This document shows, piece by piece, positions 38,172 through 46,079 of a stretch of 64,000 nucleotides of DNA (position 1 is its first letter; the number at the start of each line of letters is the position of its first letter). The notes under the pieces are model-generated. The model had not been told where the DNA came from. It worked only from the letters and a program-made list of their open reading frames with translations, and did not search any database. The position numbers and the translations under genes were made by a program. Source of the DNA: Phyllobacterium brassicacearum (GTDB lineage Bacteria > Pseudomonadota > Alphaproteobacteria > Rhizobiales > Rhizobiaceae); the NCBI RefSeq assembly GCF_003010955.1, contig NZ_PGGO01000023.1:1-64000 (forward strand), written 5' to 3'.

Positions 38172-38408
38172 ATGGATCACATCGCTATCACTGGACGCCA
38201 GATTGCTGCCGCTCGAGCGCTGCTGGGGATGTCACAGTCCAAGCTGGCTGAGGGCGCAAACATCTCAGTCCCCACTTTAAAGCGAATGGAGGCCAGCGAT
38301 GGCCCAGCCAGTGGAATGATAAATAATGTCGCCGCCGTTCGATTGGTATTGGAATCGGCCGGCATTGAATTTTTCAATGGAACCGGCGTGAAGCTTGGTA
38401 GCCGCTGA
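38172..38408 (+). CDS. Small XRE-family HTH regulator (copy 1)
   Basis: The 78-residue protein is an XRE-type helix-turn-helix: ITGRQIAAARALLGMSQSKL, NISVPTLKRMEAS, then VAAVRLVLESAGIEFFNGTG. Paralogues with the same layout follow at 38802 and 39532. ATG 38172 lies within near-identical segments GATCACAGCGATAC (38125-38138) and GATCACATCGCTATC (38175-38189), possible operator half-sites for autoregulation. Its 3' end meets relic B head-on. Confidence 0.75.
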   Translation: MDHIAITGRQIAAARALLGMSQSKLAEGANISVPTLKRMEASDGPASGMINNVAAVRLVLESAGIEFFNGTGVKLGSR

Positions 38409-38410
38409 TT

Positions 38411-38464
38411 GACCCGCCTGCAGGTGACTGGTGACAAAGTTCTACTATTCTCAGAATCGGTCAT
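38411..38464 (-). pseudogene. Relic B of the repeated family (first 17 codons)
   Basis: ATG 38464 behind GGAGCTCGGATC starts MTDSENSRTLSPVTCRR. Immediately after, the frame is antisense to the XRE gene at 38172-38408, so nothing else of the family protein remains. Upstream promoter-like DNA is shared with copies A and C. Confidence 0.55.
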
Positions 38465-38496
38465 GATCCGAGCTCCGTTAAGCTGGTTTATGGTCG
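38424..38496. repeat. Direct repeat, copy 2
   Basis: Second copy of the repeat, here gtgactggtgacaaagttct onward. It extends into aagctggtttatggtcgggc, which it shares with copy 3 but not with copy 1. Confidence 0.8.
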
Positions 38497-38667
38497 GGCT
38501 GTATTCGGCATCATGCCTTGTGGCGCGAACCGTCAGATGAATACCGAGCTCGCATTGCAGAGCATGGACCTGCGCCGGCCATGCAATACAAACGTTCGGT
38601 CAATTTTGGTTAACCGTTTTCCATTGATGCCGGTCTCCTCGTATTACGTCGCTTTGGCGGACTCGGT

Positions 38668-38805
38668 ATGACAAAGAACCACACTGCCAAAATGGTTGAA
38701 TCGGCGACGCTATTCGGCCGCCACGGGATTCCTTTGATTAGAATCGCTCGCCACGATATATATTACGCGGTCAAGAGAAGAGTCAAGCGGAATTTATCAA
38801 AATGA
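38668..38805 (+). CDS. Possible 45-residue small ORF coupled to an XRE gene
   Basis: A frame from ATG 38668 encodes 45 residues, including LFGRHGIPLIRIARHDIYYA and a basic end (VKRRVKRNLSK). Its TGA overlaps the ATG of the XRE gene at 38802 (ATGA). The frame is open back to 38614. It has no known family and no strong ribosome site. It may be a leader that couples translation or a remnant. Confidence 0.3.
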   Translation: MTKNHTAKMVESATLFGRHGIPLIRIARHDIYYAVKRRVKRNLSK

Positions 38806-39062
38806 GCGAAATTAATCACGTTACGGGGCGACAGATAGCTGCAGCGCGCGCTCTGACTGGGCTTGGTCAAGTGGAACTCGCCAAGCAATCCAATATTTCT
38901 GCTCCCACCGTAAGGCGCATGGAGGCCGAAAGACGCCCGATACCCCTATCAAATAATTTGCGAGCGGTTATCGCTGTCCTTGAATCTGCGGGCGTGATCT
39001 TCGTTCCAGAGAATGGCGAAGGACCCGGCGTTAGGTTGAAGAAGGAAGCACAATCGAACTGA
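38802..39062 (+). CDS. Small XRE-family HTH regulator (copy 2)
   Basis: An 86-residue paralogue of the proteins at 38172 and 39532: VTGRQIAAARALTGLGQVEL, NISAPTVRRMEAERRP and LRAVIAVLESAGVIFVPENG, followed by a short basic tail. It is a single HTH_3 domain with the same conserved end seen in toxin-antitoxin-like and phage-like regulators. Its 3' end faces relic C a few bases away. Upstream, the small frame ending at 38805 overlaps its start. Confidence 0.78.
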   Translation: MSEINHVTGRQIAAARALTGLGQVELAKQSNISAPTVRRMEAERRPIPLSNNLRAVIAVLESAGVIFVPENGEGPGVRLKKEAQSN

Positions 39063-39064
39063 CG

Positions 39065-39349
39065 CTCAAAATACCGTTCAGCTTTTATTTCAACGCGAGG
39101 GAAACCGATAGTCGCGACCCGGCGTCCTTCAAGACGCTGCTGCGCCCGGCGCAGCTGATCGGACCTCTCTGTGCGCCGCCATCCAGTTGCGCCAATGCAA
39201 AGTACCCGCACATCCGTTTCTGCCGAAGCGGTTACGCCGCAAACAGGCATCACATTTGCCGTTTGGCCTGCCAACCATACCGCCGCACCCGAGAGCAAGC
39301 CTCTGCAGGTGACTGGCGACAAAGTTCTGCTATTCTCAGAATCAGCCAT
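39065..39349 (-). pseudogene. Relic C of the repeated family (N-terminal half)
   Basis: From ATG 39349 the frame reads MADSENSRTLSPVTCRGLLS, AAVWLAGQTANVMPVCG, then RRAQQRLEGRRVATIGFPRV. Homologues continue well beyond this point, but here the frame runs into DNA antisense to the XRE gene ending at 39062. It is the longest N-terminal relic, about 90 codons, and was truncated on its 3' side. Confidence 0.6.
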
Positions 39350-39385
39350 CGATCCGAGTTCCCTATTAACTTGGTTTATGGTCAG
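39309..39385. repeat. Direct repeat, copy 3
   Basis: Third copy, gtgactggcgacaaagttct onward. Similarity to copy 1 reaches back to about 39225. An independent, more diverged match of the adjacent part (39090-39240) occurs at 40039-40190. Confidence 0.8.
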
Positions 39386-39531
39386 GCTGCTCACGGTGTT
39401 ACCAGCACCTTGTGCAGCCGCACTCTCTGAATTTGCCACCAGCGCCGCTCTTATAAGCGTGCTTCGCGGATCAGAGTGAGCCTTTTAGTATCATATGAAT
39501 GAAAAACATTCAAGCTGAAAAATCGGAAGAA

Positions 39532-39807
39532 ATGAAAACTATTAATGGAGCCCAAATACGAGCAGCGCGGGCTCTTGTTCGCTGGAGTGCGGAAGACCTT
39601 GCCAGTGCGGCGGTTGTCGGCATTTCGACGGTACGCCGCGCGGAAGCGGAGGACACGACGCCCTCCATCACCGCCGCAAATCTGAACGCCATTCAGGCGG
39701 TCCTTGAAAGGGCAGGAATAGAGTTTCTCCCCGAGAGCAACGACAAAGGTGTAGGCGTAAGACTTACCAAGACGCCGGGGCCGAACGCGGGAAGCGGAAA
39801 CGGATAA
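39532..39807 (+). CDS. Small XRE-family HTH regulator (copy 3)
   Basis: The 91-residue protein from ATG 39532 (GGAAG upstream; ATG 39499 also possible) is a diverged paralogue: INGAQIRAARALVRWSAEDL, VVGISTVRRAEAEDT and NLNAIQAVLERAGIEFLPES. The C-terminal GVGVRLTKTPG matches the ends of the other two copies. It again converges on a broken family gene (relic D). Confidence 0.75.
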   Translation: MKTINGAQIRAARALVRWSAEDLASAAVVGISTVRRAEAEDTTPSITAANLNAIQAVLERAGIEFLPESNDKGVGVRLTKTPGPNAGSGNG

Positions 39808-39819
39808 TGATCCCTCAGA

Positions 39820-40240
39820 AGTCCCTCCGTCTGATCCAACGTTTACATCCGCCTCTGCCTCGGCACGAATCGCACGACTGTACTCCAACCGCTCGTCCAT
39901 CCCGTCCCAGACGTGCTGCCGCGCACGAAGAACTGCCTTCGCCTCTTTTCGTGCGTCGACGGTCTCTGTTCCTCCGCCAAGCAGGGAATCGATCTCGCCT
40001 GCTGTAAACGCCGCGGCCGGTCGCTCCATGTCCGCTGCCAACGCGGGGGAAGCCGATAGCCGCAACCAGACGGCGTTCAAGACGCTGCTGCGCCTTACAC
40101 AGCTCCTCGAGCTTTCTGTGCGTTGCCATCCATTCGCGCCAAATGCAACGCACCCGCTCATCTACTCCTCCCGAAGCGGTCACGTCACAATCCAGGACTG
40201 GATCTGCGTGCTCGGTGCCGGCCAGGCAATATGAACTGTC
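39820..40240 (-). pseudogene. Relic D of the repeated family (middle part, frameshifted)
   Basis: One minus-strand frame reads RCIWREWMATHRKLEELCKA and QQRLERRLVAAIGFPRV. Near 40040, next to a run of five G's (40045-40049), the family sequence passes to another frame that reads AAAFTAGEIDSLLGGGTETV, RARQHVWDGMDERLEYSRAI and EAEADV. The N-terminal motif found in relics A-C is missing. Relic D and the C-terminal relic at 36950-37190 together would nearly rebuild one full protein. Confidence 0.6.
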
Positions 40241-40410
40241 AACCTGCCCGCGCGACTGAAGGCGTTCGGCAACCACGACAAGATTGTGGAGCTGGCGTAG
40301 TTCCATCGAAAGGTGACCTCCAGAGCTCGAATCAAAAACGAATATCTGAATTTAAGATAACTTATTTTCAGATATAATTGAAGACCCCATCTGAAAATGG
40401 GGAATCGATC

Positions 40411-40650
40411 GTGGTAAAGACCCTGGGAACGGCGAGACACAAAGCCCTGATAGCCCTCTTGATAGAGAAGCGGGAGACTGCCGGCCTTACCCAGGTTGAA
40501 CTCGCCTCCCGTTTGGGTGAGTACCAATCGTTCGTTGCCAGACTTGAAAGTGGACAGAGGCGCGTGGACGTTGTTGAATTTCTCGAACTGGCCTCGATAC
40601 TGGAATTCGAACCGGACGCGATCTTAAGCCGACTACTGAAAGTCCACTGA
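40411..40650 (+). CDS. XRE-family HTH regulator
   Basis: The product of about 79 residues (GTG 40411 preferred because GGGGAA precedes it; TTG 40378 is open in frame) is a canonical XRE domain: LIALLIEKRETAGLTQVELA, SRLGEYQSFVARLESGQRR and VVEFLELASILEFEPDAI. It differs from the three small paralogues upstream, having the usual spacing of phage-type repressors. It is followed after nine bases by a 13-bp inverted repeat. Confidence 0.82.
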   Translation: MVKTLGTARHKALIALLIEKRETAGLTQVELASRLGEYQSFVARLESGQRRVDVVEFLELASILEFEPDAILSRLLKVH

Positions 40651-41108
40651 CTTGCCTTGCCACGAACACGGACAGCATCCCATTACCGTCCCCAAAAGGC
40701 GTGCGATCCGATGTCGCCCGTGTTCGTGGCGGGAATAGGTACCCACAATTGTTGTGTCGGGACTTTTCCCTCTGCGCCGGAGGTTTCGAATGTGAGGCGG
40801 AGCCCACATGAAACTCTCGGACGTTGGAAAAGATTTTGCGAGCAGGCAAACTGCATGCTGGCATCACGAGCCGAACCGGCATGTAGCGCACGTTCTCTCC
40901 CTAACCGGAGCCACACTGGCCACGCCAGGGTTCGTCCATGCCTGATTAAACTAGGTCTGCGGAAATCTCGGACCGCCCGAAGAGATATACCGTTGTGAAT
41001 AGACCAACTGCGGTGTTCGTTCGGGCAACCAAACGATCTGGTCGAAGAGTTCTCCACGTAGCGAACGGCGTCGGCAATGGCTACCAGGTCGAGGCCCTGG
41101 CTGACCCA
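40651..41108. other. Intergenic stretch at the border of accessory and catabolic DNA
   Basis: About 460 bases between the last HTH gene and kdgF. No supported coding frame. It contains the long inverted repeat 40659-40730 and marks the point where sequence composition becomes uniformly GC-rich. Confidence 0.45.
40659..40730. repeat. 13-bp perfect inverted repeat with 46-base spacer
   Basis: GCCACGAACACGG (40659-40671) is exactly repeated in reverse complement at 40718-40730 (CCGTGTTCGTGGC). The spacer is too long and lacks a T tract for a simple terminator. It could be a recombination or repressor site, or a relic of an element end. Confidence 0.5.
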
Positions 41109-41450
41109 TCACCCCCCAAGAAAATCCGCACGATGCGGCGTGAACGTATCGATCAGGCGGCCTTTTTCGATAGCTTTGACGCCGTGCACGGCACCCGAGG
41201 GCACTATGAAGCTGCCGCCCTTGCCGATGATGGCGGACTTGCCGTCCACAGTGACTTCGAAGCGACCTTCGGCGACATAGCTCGCCTGGACATGGGGGTG
41301 CGAATGCAGGGCACCAACGGCTCCTTCATCGAAATCGAACTCCACCTGCATCAGCTCATCCGTATAAACGATGACCCGGCGGCGATTGCCATTGTCGAGA
41401 GTGGTCCAGGCGTGTTCGTCGGCCTGGGCGAAGAGTTTCACGTTTGACAT
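41109..41450 (-). CDS. kdgF: KdgF cupin, unsaturated uronate linearisation
   Basis: KdgF speeds the conversion of 4,5-unsaturated galacturonate (pectin) and similar unsaturated uronates to the linear ketouronate DKI. The 113-residue single cupin has the metal-binding GALHSHPHVQASYVAEGRFE (three His), the second cupin motif IIGKGGSFIVPSGAVHGVKA and a C-terminal IDTFTPHRADFL typical of the family. It is the last gene of the minus-strand kduI-kduD-kdgF operon, ten bases after kduD, consistent with pathway order. Confidence 0.88.
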   Translation of the reverse strand: MSNVKLFAQADEHAWTTLDNGNRRRVIVYTDELMQVEFDFDEGAVGALHSHPHVQASYVAEGRFEVTVDGKSAIIGKGGSFIVPSGAVHGVKAIEKGRLIDTFTPHRADFLGG

Positions 41451-41460
41451 TGTTTATCCT

Positions 41461-42219
41461 TTATCTTGCCAGCCAGCCGCCATCGACGGGTATGACTGCG
41501 CCATGCATGTAATTCGAAGCAGCTGCCAGCAGAAACACCGCGGCGTCGCCAATATCCTGTGGCTCTCCCCATCTCCCGGCAGGGATCCGGGAAAGAATTG
41601 CACTGTTGCGGTCAGGATCGTTGCGCAGGGCCTCCGTATTGTTGCTGACGATATAGCCAGGCGCGATCGCGTTGACGTTGATAGACCTTTGCGCCCATTC
41701 GCACGCAAGCAGTCGCGTGATGCCGACCAGGCCGGATTTCGATGCGGTGTAGGAGGCCACCCGGATGCCGCCCTGGAAGCTCAGCATCGACGCGATGTTG
41801 ACGATCTTGCCGCGCCTGTCCTCGGCGACCAGTCGCTTGGCGAAGGCCTGGGACATGAAGAAGACCGACCGCAGATTGACGTCCATGACCTCGTCCCAAT
41901 CTTCAGGGCTGAAATCAAGTGCGTCAGCACGCCTAATGATCCCCGCATTGTTGACCAGTCCATCGACGGTTCCAATTCCATCCCAGATGTCGTTGATGAT
42001 CGTGACCGCCTTTTGCACATCGCCAAGGTCACCCTGGACACCGGTAAATGTGCCGCCGTCCGCCTCGATGATCCGGGCTGTTTCCGTCATTGGCGACCGG
42101 CCAACGCCGACGACGCTGCCGCCCGCCCGGGCAATCGAGACCGCGATGCCCTGACCGATGCCGGTGTTTGCGCCGGTCACGACGATGCGCTTGCCGGCGA
42201 GACTGAAGGGGCTCGTCAT
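41461..42219 (-). CDS. kduD: 2-dehydro-3-deoxy-D-gluconate 5-dehydrogenase
   Basis: KduD is an NAD(P)-dependent SDR that reduces 2,5-diketo-3-deoxygluconate to 2-keto-3-deoxygluconate (KDG). The 252-residue sequence has VVTGANTGIGQGIAVSIARA, VDGLVNNAGIIRR, IVNIASMLSFQGG and the catalytic YTASKSGLVGITR, ending in PVDGGWLAR. Its ATG overlaps the kduI stop by four bases. Position between kduI and kdgF supports KduD over other SDRs. Confidence 0.92.
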   Translation of the reverse strand: MTSPFSLAGKRIVVTGANTGIGQGIAVSIARAGGSVVGVGRSPMTETARIIEADGGTFTGVQGDLGDVQKAVTIINDIWDGIGTVDGLVNNAGIIRRADALDFSPEDWDEVMDVNLRSVFFMSQAFAKRLVAEDRRGKIVNIASMLSFQGGIRVASYTASKSGLVGITRLLACEWAQRSINVNAIAPGYIVSNNTEALRNDPDRNSAILSRIPAGRWGEPQDIGDAAVFLLAAASNYMHGAVIPVDGGWLAR

Positions 42220-43061
42220 GCCAGATCTCCGATCGCTACCGGATCGACATCCGTATAATCGACATTGTCGCCGGCCATCGCCCAGATGAAGGTATAGTTC
42301 GACGTCCCCGACCCTGAATGAATCGACCAGCCGGGAGACAGAACGGCCTGCTTGTCGGCGACAATGAGATGGCGGGTCTCGTCTGGTTCACCCATCAGAT
42401 GCACCACGCGTGCATTCTCTGCCAAGCCGAAGTAAAGATATGCCTCGGACCTGCGGTCGTGCACATGCGCCGGCATGGTGTTCCAGACCGAGCCCCGCGC
42501 GAGCGTGGTCATTCCCACGACAAGCTGGCAGGTCTTGACGCCTTCGGGATGCACAAACTGGAAAATCGACCGCTCATTGCTGGTTTCCTGTGAGCCAAGG
42601 TCAATCCGCTTCGCGTCGCCGATAGTGATACATGTCGTCGGATAGGCCTGATGCGCCGGCGCGCTGATAAGATAGAAGCAAGCAGCCTCTTGCTTCGAGA
42701 CCGATGCGAACCGCACGTCCCTGGCTCCCATGCCGATATAGATCATGTCGCGATGGCCGAGTTCGAAGCGCTGGCCGTCGACGCTGACGATGCCGGCTTG
42801 GCCGATATTCACTGCGATCATCTCGCGGCGATCGAGGAAATTCGCGGTTCCCGTTGGCTTGATGCTCTCCAGCCTCAGCTCTTGCGAAACCGGATTGGCG
42901 CCGCCGACGATCATGCGGTCATAGTGCGAATAGGTCAGGTTTATCTGATCCGTAGCAAACAGATCCGCCACAAGGAAATTGGCGCGGAGCTCCTTCGTTC
43001 CGAACGTCGCGGCCTCGGCTGGTGATATTGCAAAGCGCGAGGTGAAATGTGTTCCAGTCAT
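42216..43061 (-). CDS. kduI: 5-dehydro-4-deoxy-D-glucuronate isomerase
   Basis: KduI isomerises 5-keto-4-deoxyuronate to 2,5-diketo-3-deoxygluconate in pectin and hyaluronate breakdown. ATG 43061 follows AGGAAAG. The 281-residue bicupin protein has NLTYSHYDRMIVGGANPV near 45, the zinc site MPAHVHDRRSEAYLYF (H-x-H and Glu) near 196, and the fourth ligand in PGWSIHSGSGTSNYTFIWA. It heads the minus-strand operon and diverges from the transporter operon. Confidence 0.93.
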   Translation of the reverse strand: MTGTHFTSRFAISPAEAATFGTKELRANFLVADLFATDQINLTYSHYDRMIVGGANPVSQELRLESIKPTGTANFLDRREMIAVNIGQAGIVSVDGQRFELGHRDMIYIGMGARDVRFASVSKQEAACFYLISAPAHQAYPTTCITIGDAKRIDLGSQETSNERSIFQFVHPEGVKTCQLVVGMTTLARGSVWNTMPAHVHDRRSEAYLYFGLAENARVVHLMGEPDETRHLIVADKQAVLSPGWSIHSGSGTSNYTFIWAMAGDNVDYTDVDPVAIGDLA

Positions 43062-43386
43062 ATTATCTTTCCTTTCCCAAGAGGTCATACTACCCTGAGT
43101 ATCTATGGCTATAGACCCAACCTGCGGGCCACGTCGGCTATTGGGTTCCTGTCATTGTATACGACCTTGCGCTCCGGTGAGTTCATTGTCGTTCTATCAG
43201 TAACTAATTGATACATCTGGCTAATATCCTCTGATGAGCCCTAGGTGATCCCTGTCCGAACCATATAGCACTAACCCATTTGACACAAGTTGTAAGATGT
43301 CATATGTTTGAAATCAAGTTGCAGGAGGCAACTTTTGAATCATTCAAGACACGCGCCAATCATTGTCCGCGAGGAGGAGCTTACTT
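43062..43386. promoter_or_regulatory. Divergent promoter region, kduI and transporter operons
   Basis: A 325-base gap lies between two divergent operons. Two sites resemble a TTGTA-type GntR operator: TTGTATACGACC at 43155-43166 and GTTGTAAGATGTCAT at 43289-43303. TATCA/TGATA arms flank nine bases at about 43197-43215. Related GTTGTATGATGA motifs occur before the enolase-family gene at 52698 and 52865. The gntR gene in the transporter operon is the likely binder; this is inference. Confidence 0.45.
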
Positions 43387-44991
43387 ATGAATGTTTTCGC
43401 AAGGGCCGTAGCGGCCGCGATGCTCAGTACCGTTTCTTTTGCAACCGTATCGTTTGCCGAAACGCCGCCGAACCAGCTTGTGGTCGGGTTCTCGATGTCG
43501 AACATCCTGACGCTCGATCCTGCCGCAATTACCGGCAAGGAAACCGTGCAGGTCCTCGCCAACATTTACGAAGGCCTGGTGTCGCTTGACCCGGTGAACC
43601 GTTCGCAGGCTAATCCTCAACTCGCCGAGAGCTGGACTGTCAGCGAGGACAATACAAAAATTGTGTTCAAGATGCGCGAAGGCGCCAAGTTTGCTTCCGG
43701 CAATACGGTGACCGCTGAGGACGTCGTTTGGTCGTTCAAGCGCCTGATGAAACTCAATCTTGCCCAGGCTTCCTTCCTGAAGACCCATGGGTTCTCGGCT
43801 GCCAATGCCGACGCGAGCTTCACCGCTCCCGATGCTTCGACAGTAGTCATCACACTACCCAAGCGCGTCGATCCGCAGATCATCGTCCTGACCTTGGGCA
43901 TCGTCGGGCCCGGCTCGGTCCTCGACAGCAAGACCGTCATGGCCAATGAAGCGAACGGCGACATGGGTGGCGCCTGGCTCACTACCCATTCCGCGGGTTC
44001 CGGACCCTTCGTGTTGCAGGAATGGAAGTCCAATGAGCGGGTATTGTTGGCCCGCAATGACAATCATTGGGGCAAGGAGGCCGCCATGCGCCGCATCATC
44101 ATGCGGCACCTTCCCGAATCGCAGAGCCAGCGGCTGATGCTGGAAAAGGGCGACATCGATATCGCTTTTTCGATGGCAGCAGCAGATTTGACGGCATTGC
44201 AGGCCAACAAGGACGTTGTGGTGCAGACAATCGGCGGCAGTGGTTTCTACTACCTCGCAGTGTCGATGAAGGATGAAAAATTCAACAAGCCGAAGGTGCG
44301 TGAGGCGCTGCGCTATCTCATCGATTATAAGGGCCTGAACGCGACAGTGCTGCCGTTCTTCGGCAAGCCGCATGACCGGCCCATCCAGAGTGGTCTGCCC
44401 GGCGTACTTCCAGATGTCGGCTACACGCTCGACGTGGCAAAGGCAAAGGCTCTCCTTGCCGAAGCTGGTTATCCGGATGGCTTCTCCACGACATTGCGCG
44501 CCCTCTCGGATGCCCCGTTCCTCAACCTTGCCACCGCCATCCAGGCAAGCCTTGCTCAGGGCGGCATCAAGGCCGAAGTCATCACCGGGTCCGGCGATCA
44601 GATTTACGGCGCGATGCGCGAGCGAAAATTCGAACTGATCGTGGGTCGTGGCGGCGGCGGTCAGTTGCCTCACCCGGACTCAAACCTGCGCGCCATCGCC
44701 TATAATCCCAACAATGCGGACGATGCGAAGCTCACCAATTTCCAAGGCTGGAGAACATCGTTCTTCGACGAAAAGCTCAACAAGATGATCGATGACGCCC
44801 TGGTCGAGTCCGATACCAAGCGTCAGGCAACCCAATATGGCGAGATCCAGACCTACTATGCGGATATGATGCCATCGATCCAGCCGTTCTCCGAAGTCGT
44901 CGATTCTGTCGCTTCACGGGCGGACATCAAGGGCCTCGCGCTTAATCCGTCTTGGTCCACGGATCTCAGTGCCGTCACCAAGGCGCGCTGA
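43387..44991 (+). CDS. ABC transporter periplasmic binding protein, peptide/opine/oligosaccharide (family 5)
   Basis: ATG 43387 lies ten bases after GGAGGAG. The product of about 534 residues has a Sec signal peptide (AVAAAMLSTVSFATVSFAE) and the family 5 solute-binding layout of DppA/OppA: VVGFSMSNILTLDPAAITGK, IYEGLVSLDP near 70, VFKMREGAKFASGNTVTAED near 100 and PVREALRYLIDYKGL-like text near 310. This superfamily binds peptides, but in rhizobia also sugar oligomers. With kduI, kduD, kdgF and kdgD beside it, an oligo-uronate or aldarate-type substrate is plausible. Confidence 0.88.
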   Translation: MNVFARAVAAAMLSTVSFATVSFAETPPNQLVVGFSMSNILTLDPAAITGKETVQVLANIYEGLVSLDPVNRSQANPQLAESWTVSEDNTKIVFKMREGAKFASGNTVTAEDVVWSFKRLMKLNLAQASFLKTHGFSAANADASFTAPDASTVVITLPKRVDPQIIVLTLGIVGPGSVLDSKTVMANEANGDMGGAWLTTHSAGSGPFVLQEWKSNERVLLARNDNHWGKEAAMRRIIMRHLPESQSQRLMLEKGDIDIAFSMAAADLTALQANKDVVVQTIGGSGFYYLAVSMKDEKFNKPKVREALRYLIDYKGLNATVLPFFGKPHDRPIQSGLPGVLPDVGYTLDVAKAKALLAEAGYPDGFSTTLRALSDAPFLNLATAIQASLAQGGIKAEVITGSGDQIYGAMRERKFELIVGRGGGGQLPHPDSNLRAIAYNPNNADDAKLTNFQGWRTSFFDEKLNKMIDDALVESDTKRQATQYGEIQTYYADMMPSIQPFSEVVDSVASRADIKGLALNPSWSTDLSAVTKAR

Positions 44992-45005
44992 ATCCCCTGA
45001 CCCGG

Positions 45006-45033
45006 CCGCTGCCGCATCACCGTGTGGCAGCGG
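45006..45033 (+). terminator. Intergenic stem-loop between binding protein and permease genes
   Basis: CCGCTGCC (45006-45013) and GGCAGCGG (45026-45033) form a perfect 8-bp stem with a 12-base loop, 14 bases after the binding-protein stop. No T tract follows. Such hairpins often stabilise the 3' end of binding-protein mRNA, so that it is made in excess over the permeases. Confidence 0.5.
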
Positions 45034-45062
45034 CAGCAAGGCAACCGCAAGAGATGTTCCAG

Positions 45063-46079
45063 ATGACGCAAGAACGTTTATATGCCGGAGCAAGACAAGC
45101 TGCCACGATTTTGGTGACGCTGTTCGGTCTTCTGGTTCTTACCTTCTGCATCGGCCGGCTGATGCCAGTCGATCCTGTCCGCGCCATCATCGGCGAGGAG
45201 GCAGATGCCGCTACCTACAACATGGTGGCCGAACGGCTTGGCATGGACAGGCCGATCTATGAACAGTTCCTGCGCTATCTCGGTGACATCCTGACCGGAA
45301 ACTTTGGCGTGTCGATCCGCACTGGCCAGTCGGTAATCAACGATATCGCCCATGTCATGCCGGCGACAATCGAACTTGCGACATTCGCAATCATCTGCGG
45401 CGCAGGCCTTGGCATTCCGCTGGGTATCCTTGCCGCAGTCCGCCGCAACACCCTGATCGATCACGCGATCCGCGTGGTCACCTTGCTTGGCCACTCGATG
45501 CCCATCTTCTGGATCGGCATGATCGGTCTTATCGTCTTCTATGCATCGCTCGGTCTTGTCGGCGGCGGCGGACGCATGTCGGATTACAATATCGGGCTGG
45601 TCCCCGAAACCACTGGATTTCTCCTCATCGACGCCGCCATGGCGGGCGACTGGGAAGTGTTCCGGGACGCGGTCAACCATCTCGTTTTGCCGGCCAGCAT
45701 ATTGGGTTACTCGTCGATGGCCTACATTACGCGCATGACCCGCAGCTTCATGCTCGACCAGCTCAACCAGGAGTATGTGGTCACCGCCCGCGTCAAGGGG
45801 CTCTCGAACAGCAGGACAGTATGGCACCACGCCTTCGCCAATATCCGCGTCCAGCTCGTGACCATTGTAGCGCTCGCCTATGGCAGCCTGCTCGAAGGTG
45901 CCGTCCTGATTGAAACCGTCTTTTCCTGGCCGGGCTTCGGCCAGTACATGACGAACAACATGCTGGTCGGCGACATGAACGCCGTCATGACCTGCGTGCT
46001 CATTGTCGGCATCATTTTCATCTGTCTGAATCTGCTTTCCGATGTCCTTTACAAAATCTTTGATCCGAGGACGCGATGA
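45063..46079 (+). CDS. ABC transporter permease (DppB-like)
   Basis: An integral membrane permease of the Dpp/Opp B type, about 338 residues. It opens with QAATILVTLFGLLVLTFCIG, has the conserved LMPVDPVRAIIGEEADAATY, GNFGVSIRTGQSV and the EAA cytoplasmic loop (YVVTARVKGLSNSRTVWHHA) near 245, ending VLYKIFDPRTR. Six helices are expected. Start is ATG 45063 or 45054. Its stop overlaps the next gene by four bases. Confidence 0.9.
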   Translation: MTQERLYAGARQAATILVTLFGLLVLTFCIGRLMPVDPVRAIIGEEADAATYNMVAERLGMDRPIYEQFLRYLGDILTGNFGVSIRTGQSVINDIAHVMPATIELATFAIICGAGLGIPLGILAAVRRNTLIDHAIRVVTLLGHSMPIFWIGMIGLIVFYASLGLVGGGGRMSDYNIGLVPETTGFLLIDAAMAGDWEVFRDAVNHLVLPASILGYSSMAYITRMTRSFMLDQLNQEYVVTARVKGLSNSRTVWHHAFANIRVQLVTIVALAYGSLLEGAVLIETVFSWPGFGQYMTNNMLVGDMNAVMTCVLIVGIIFICLNLLSDVLYKIFDPRTR

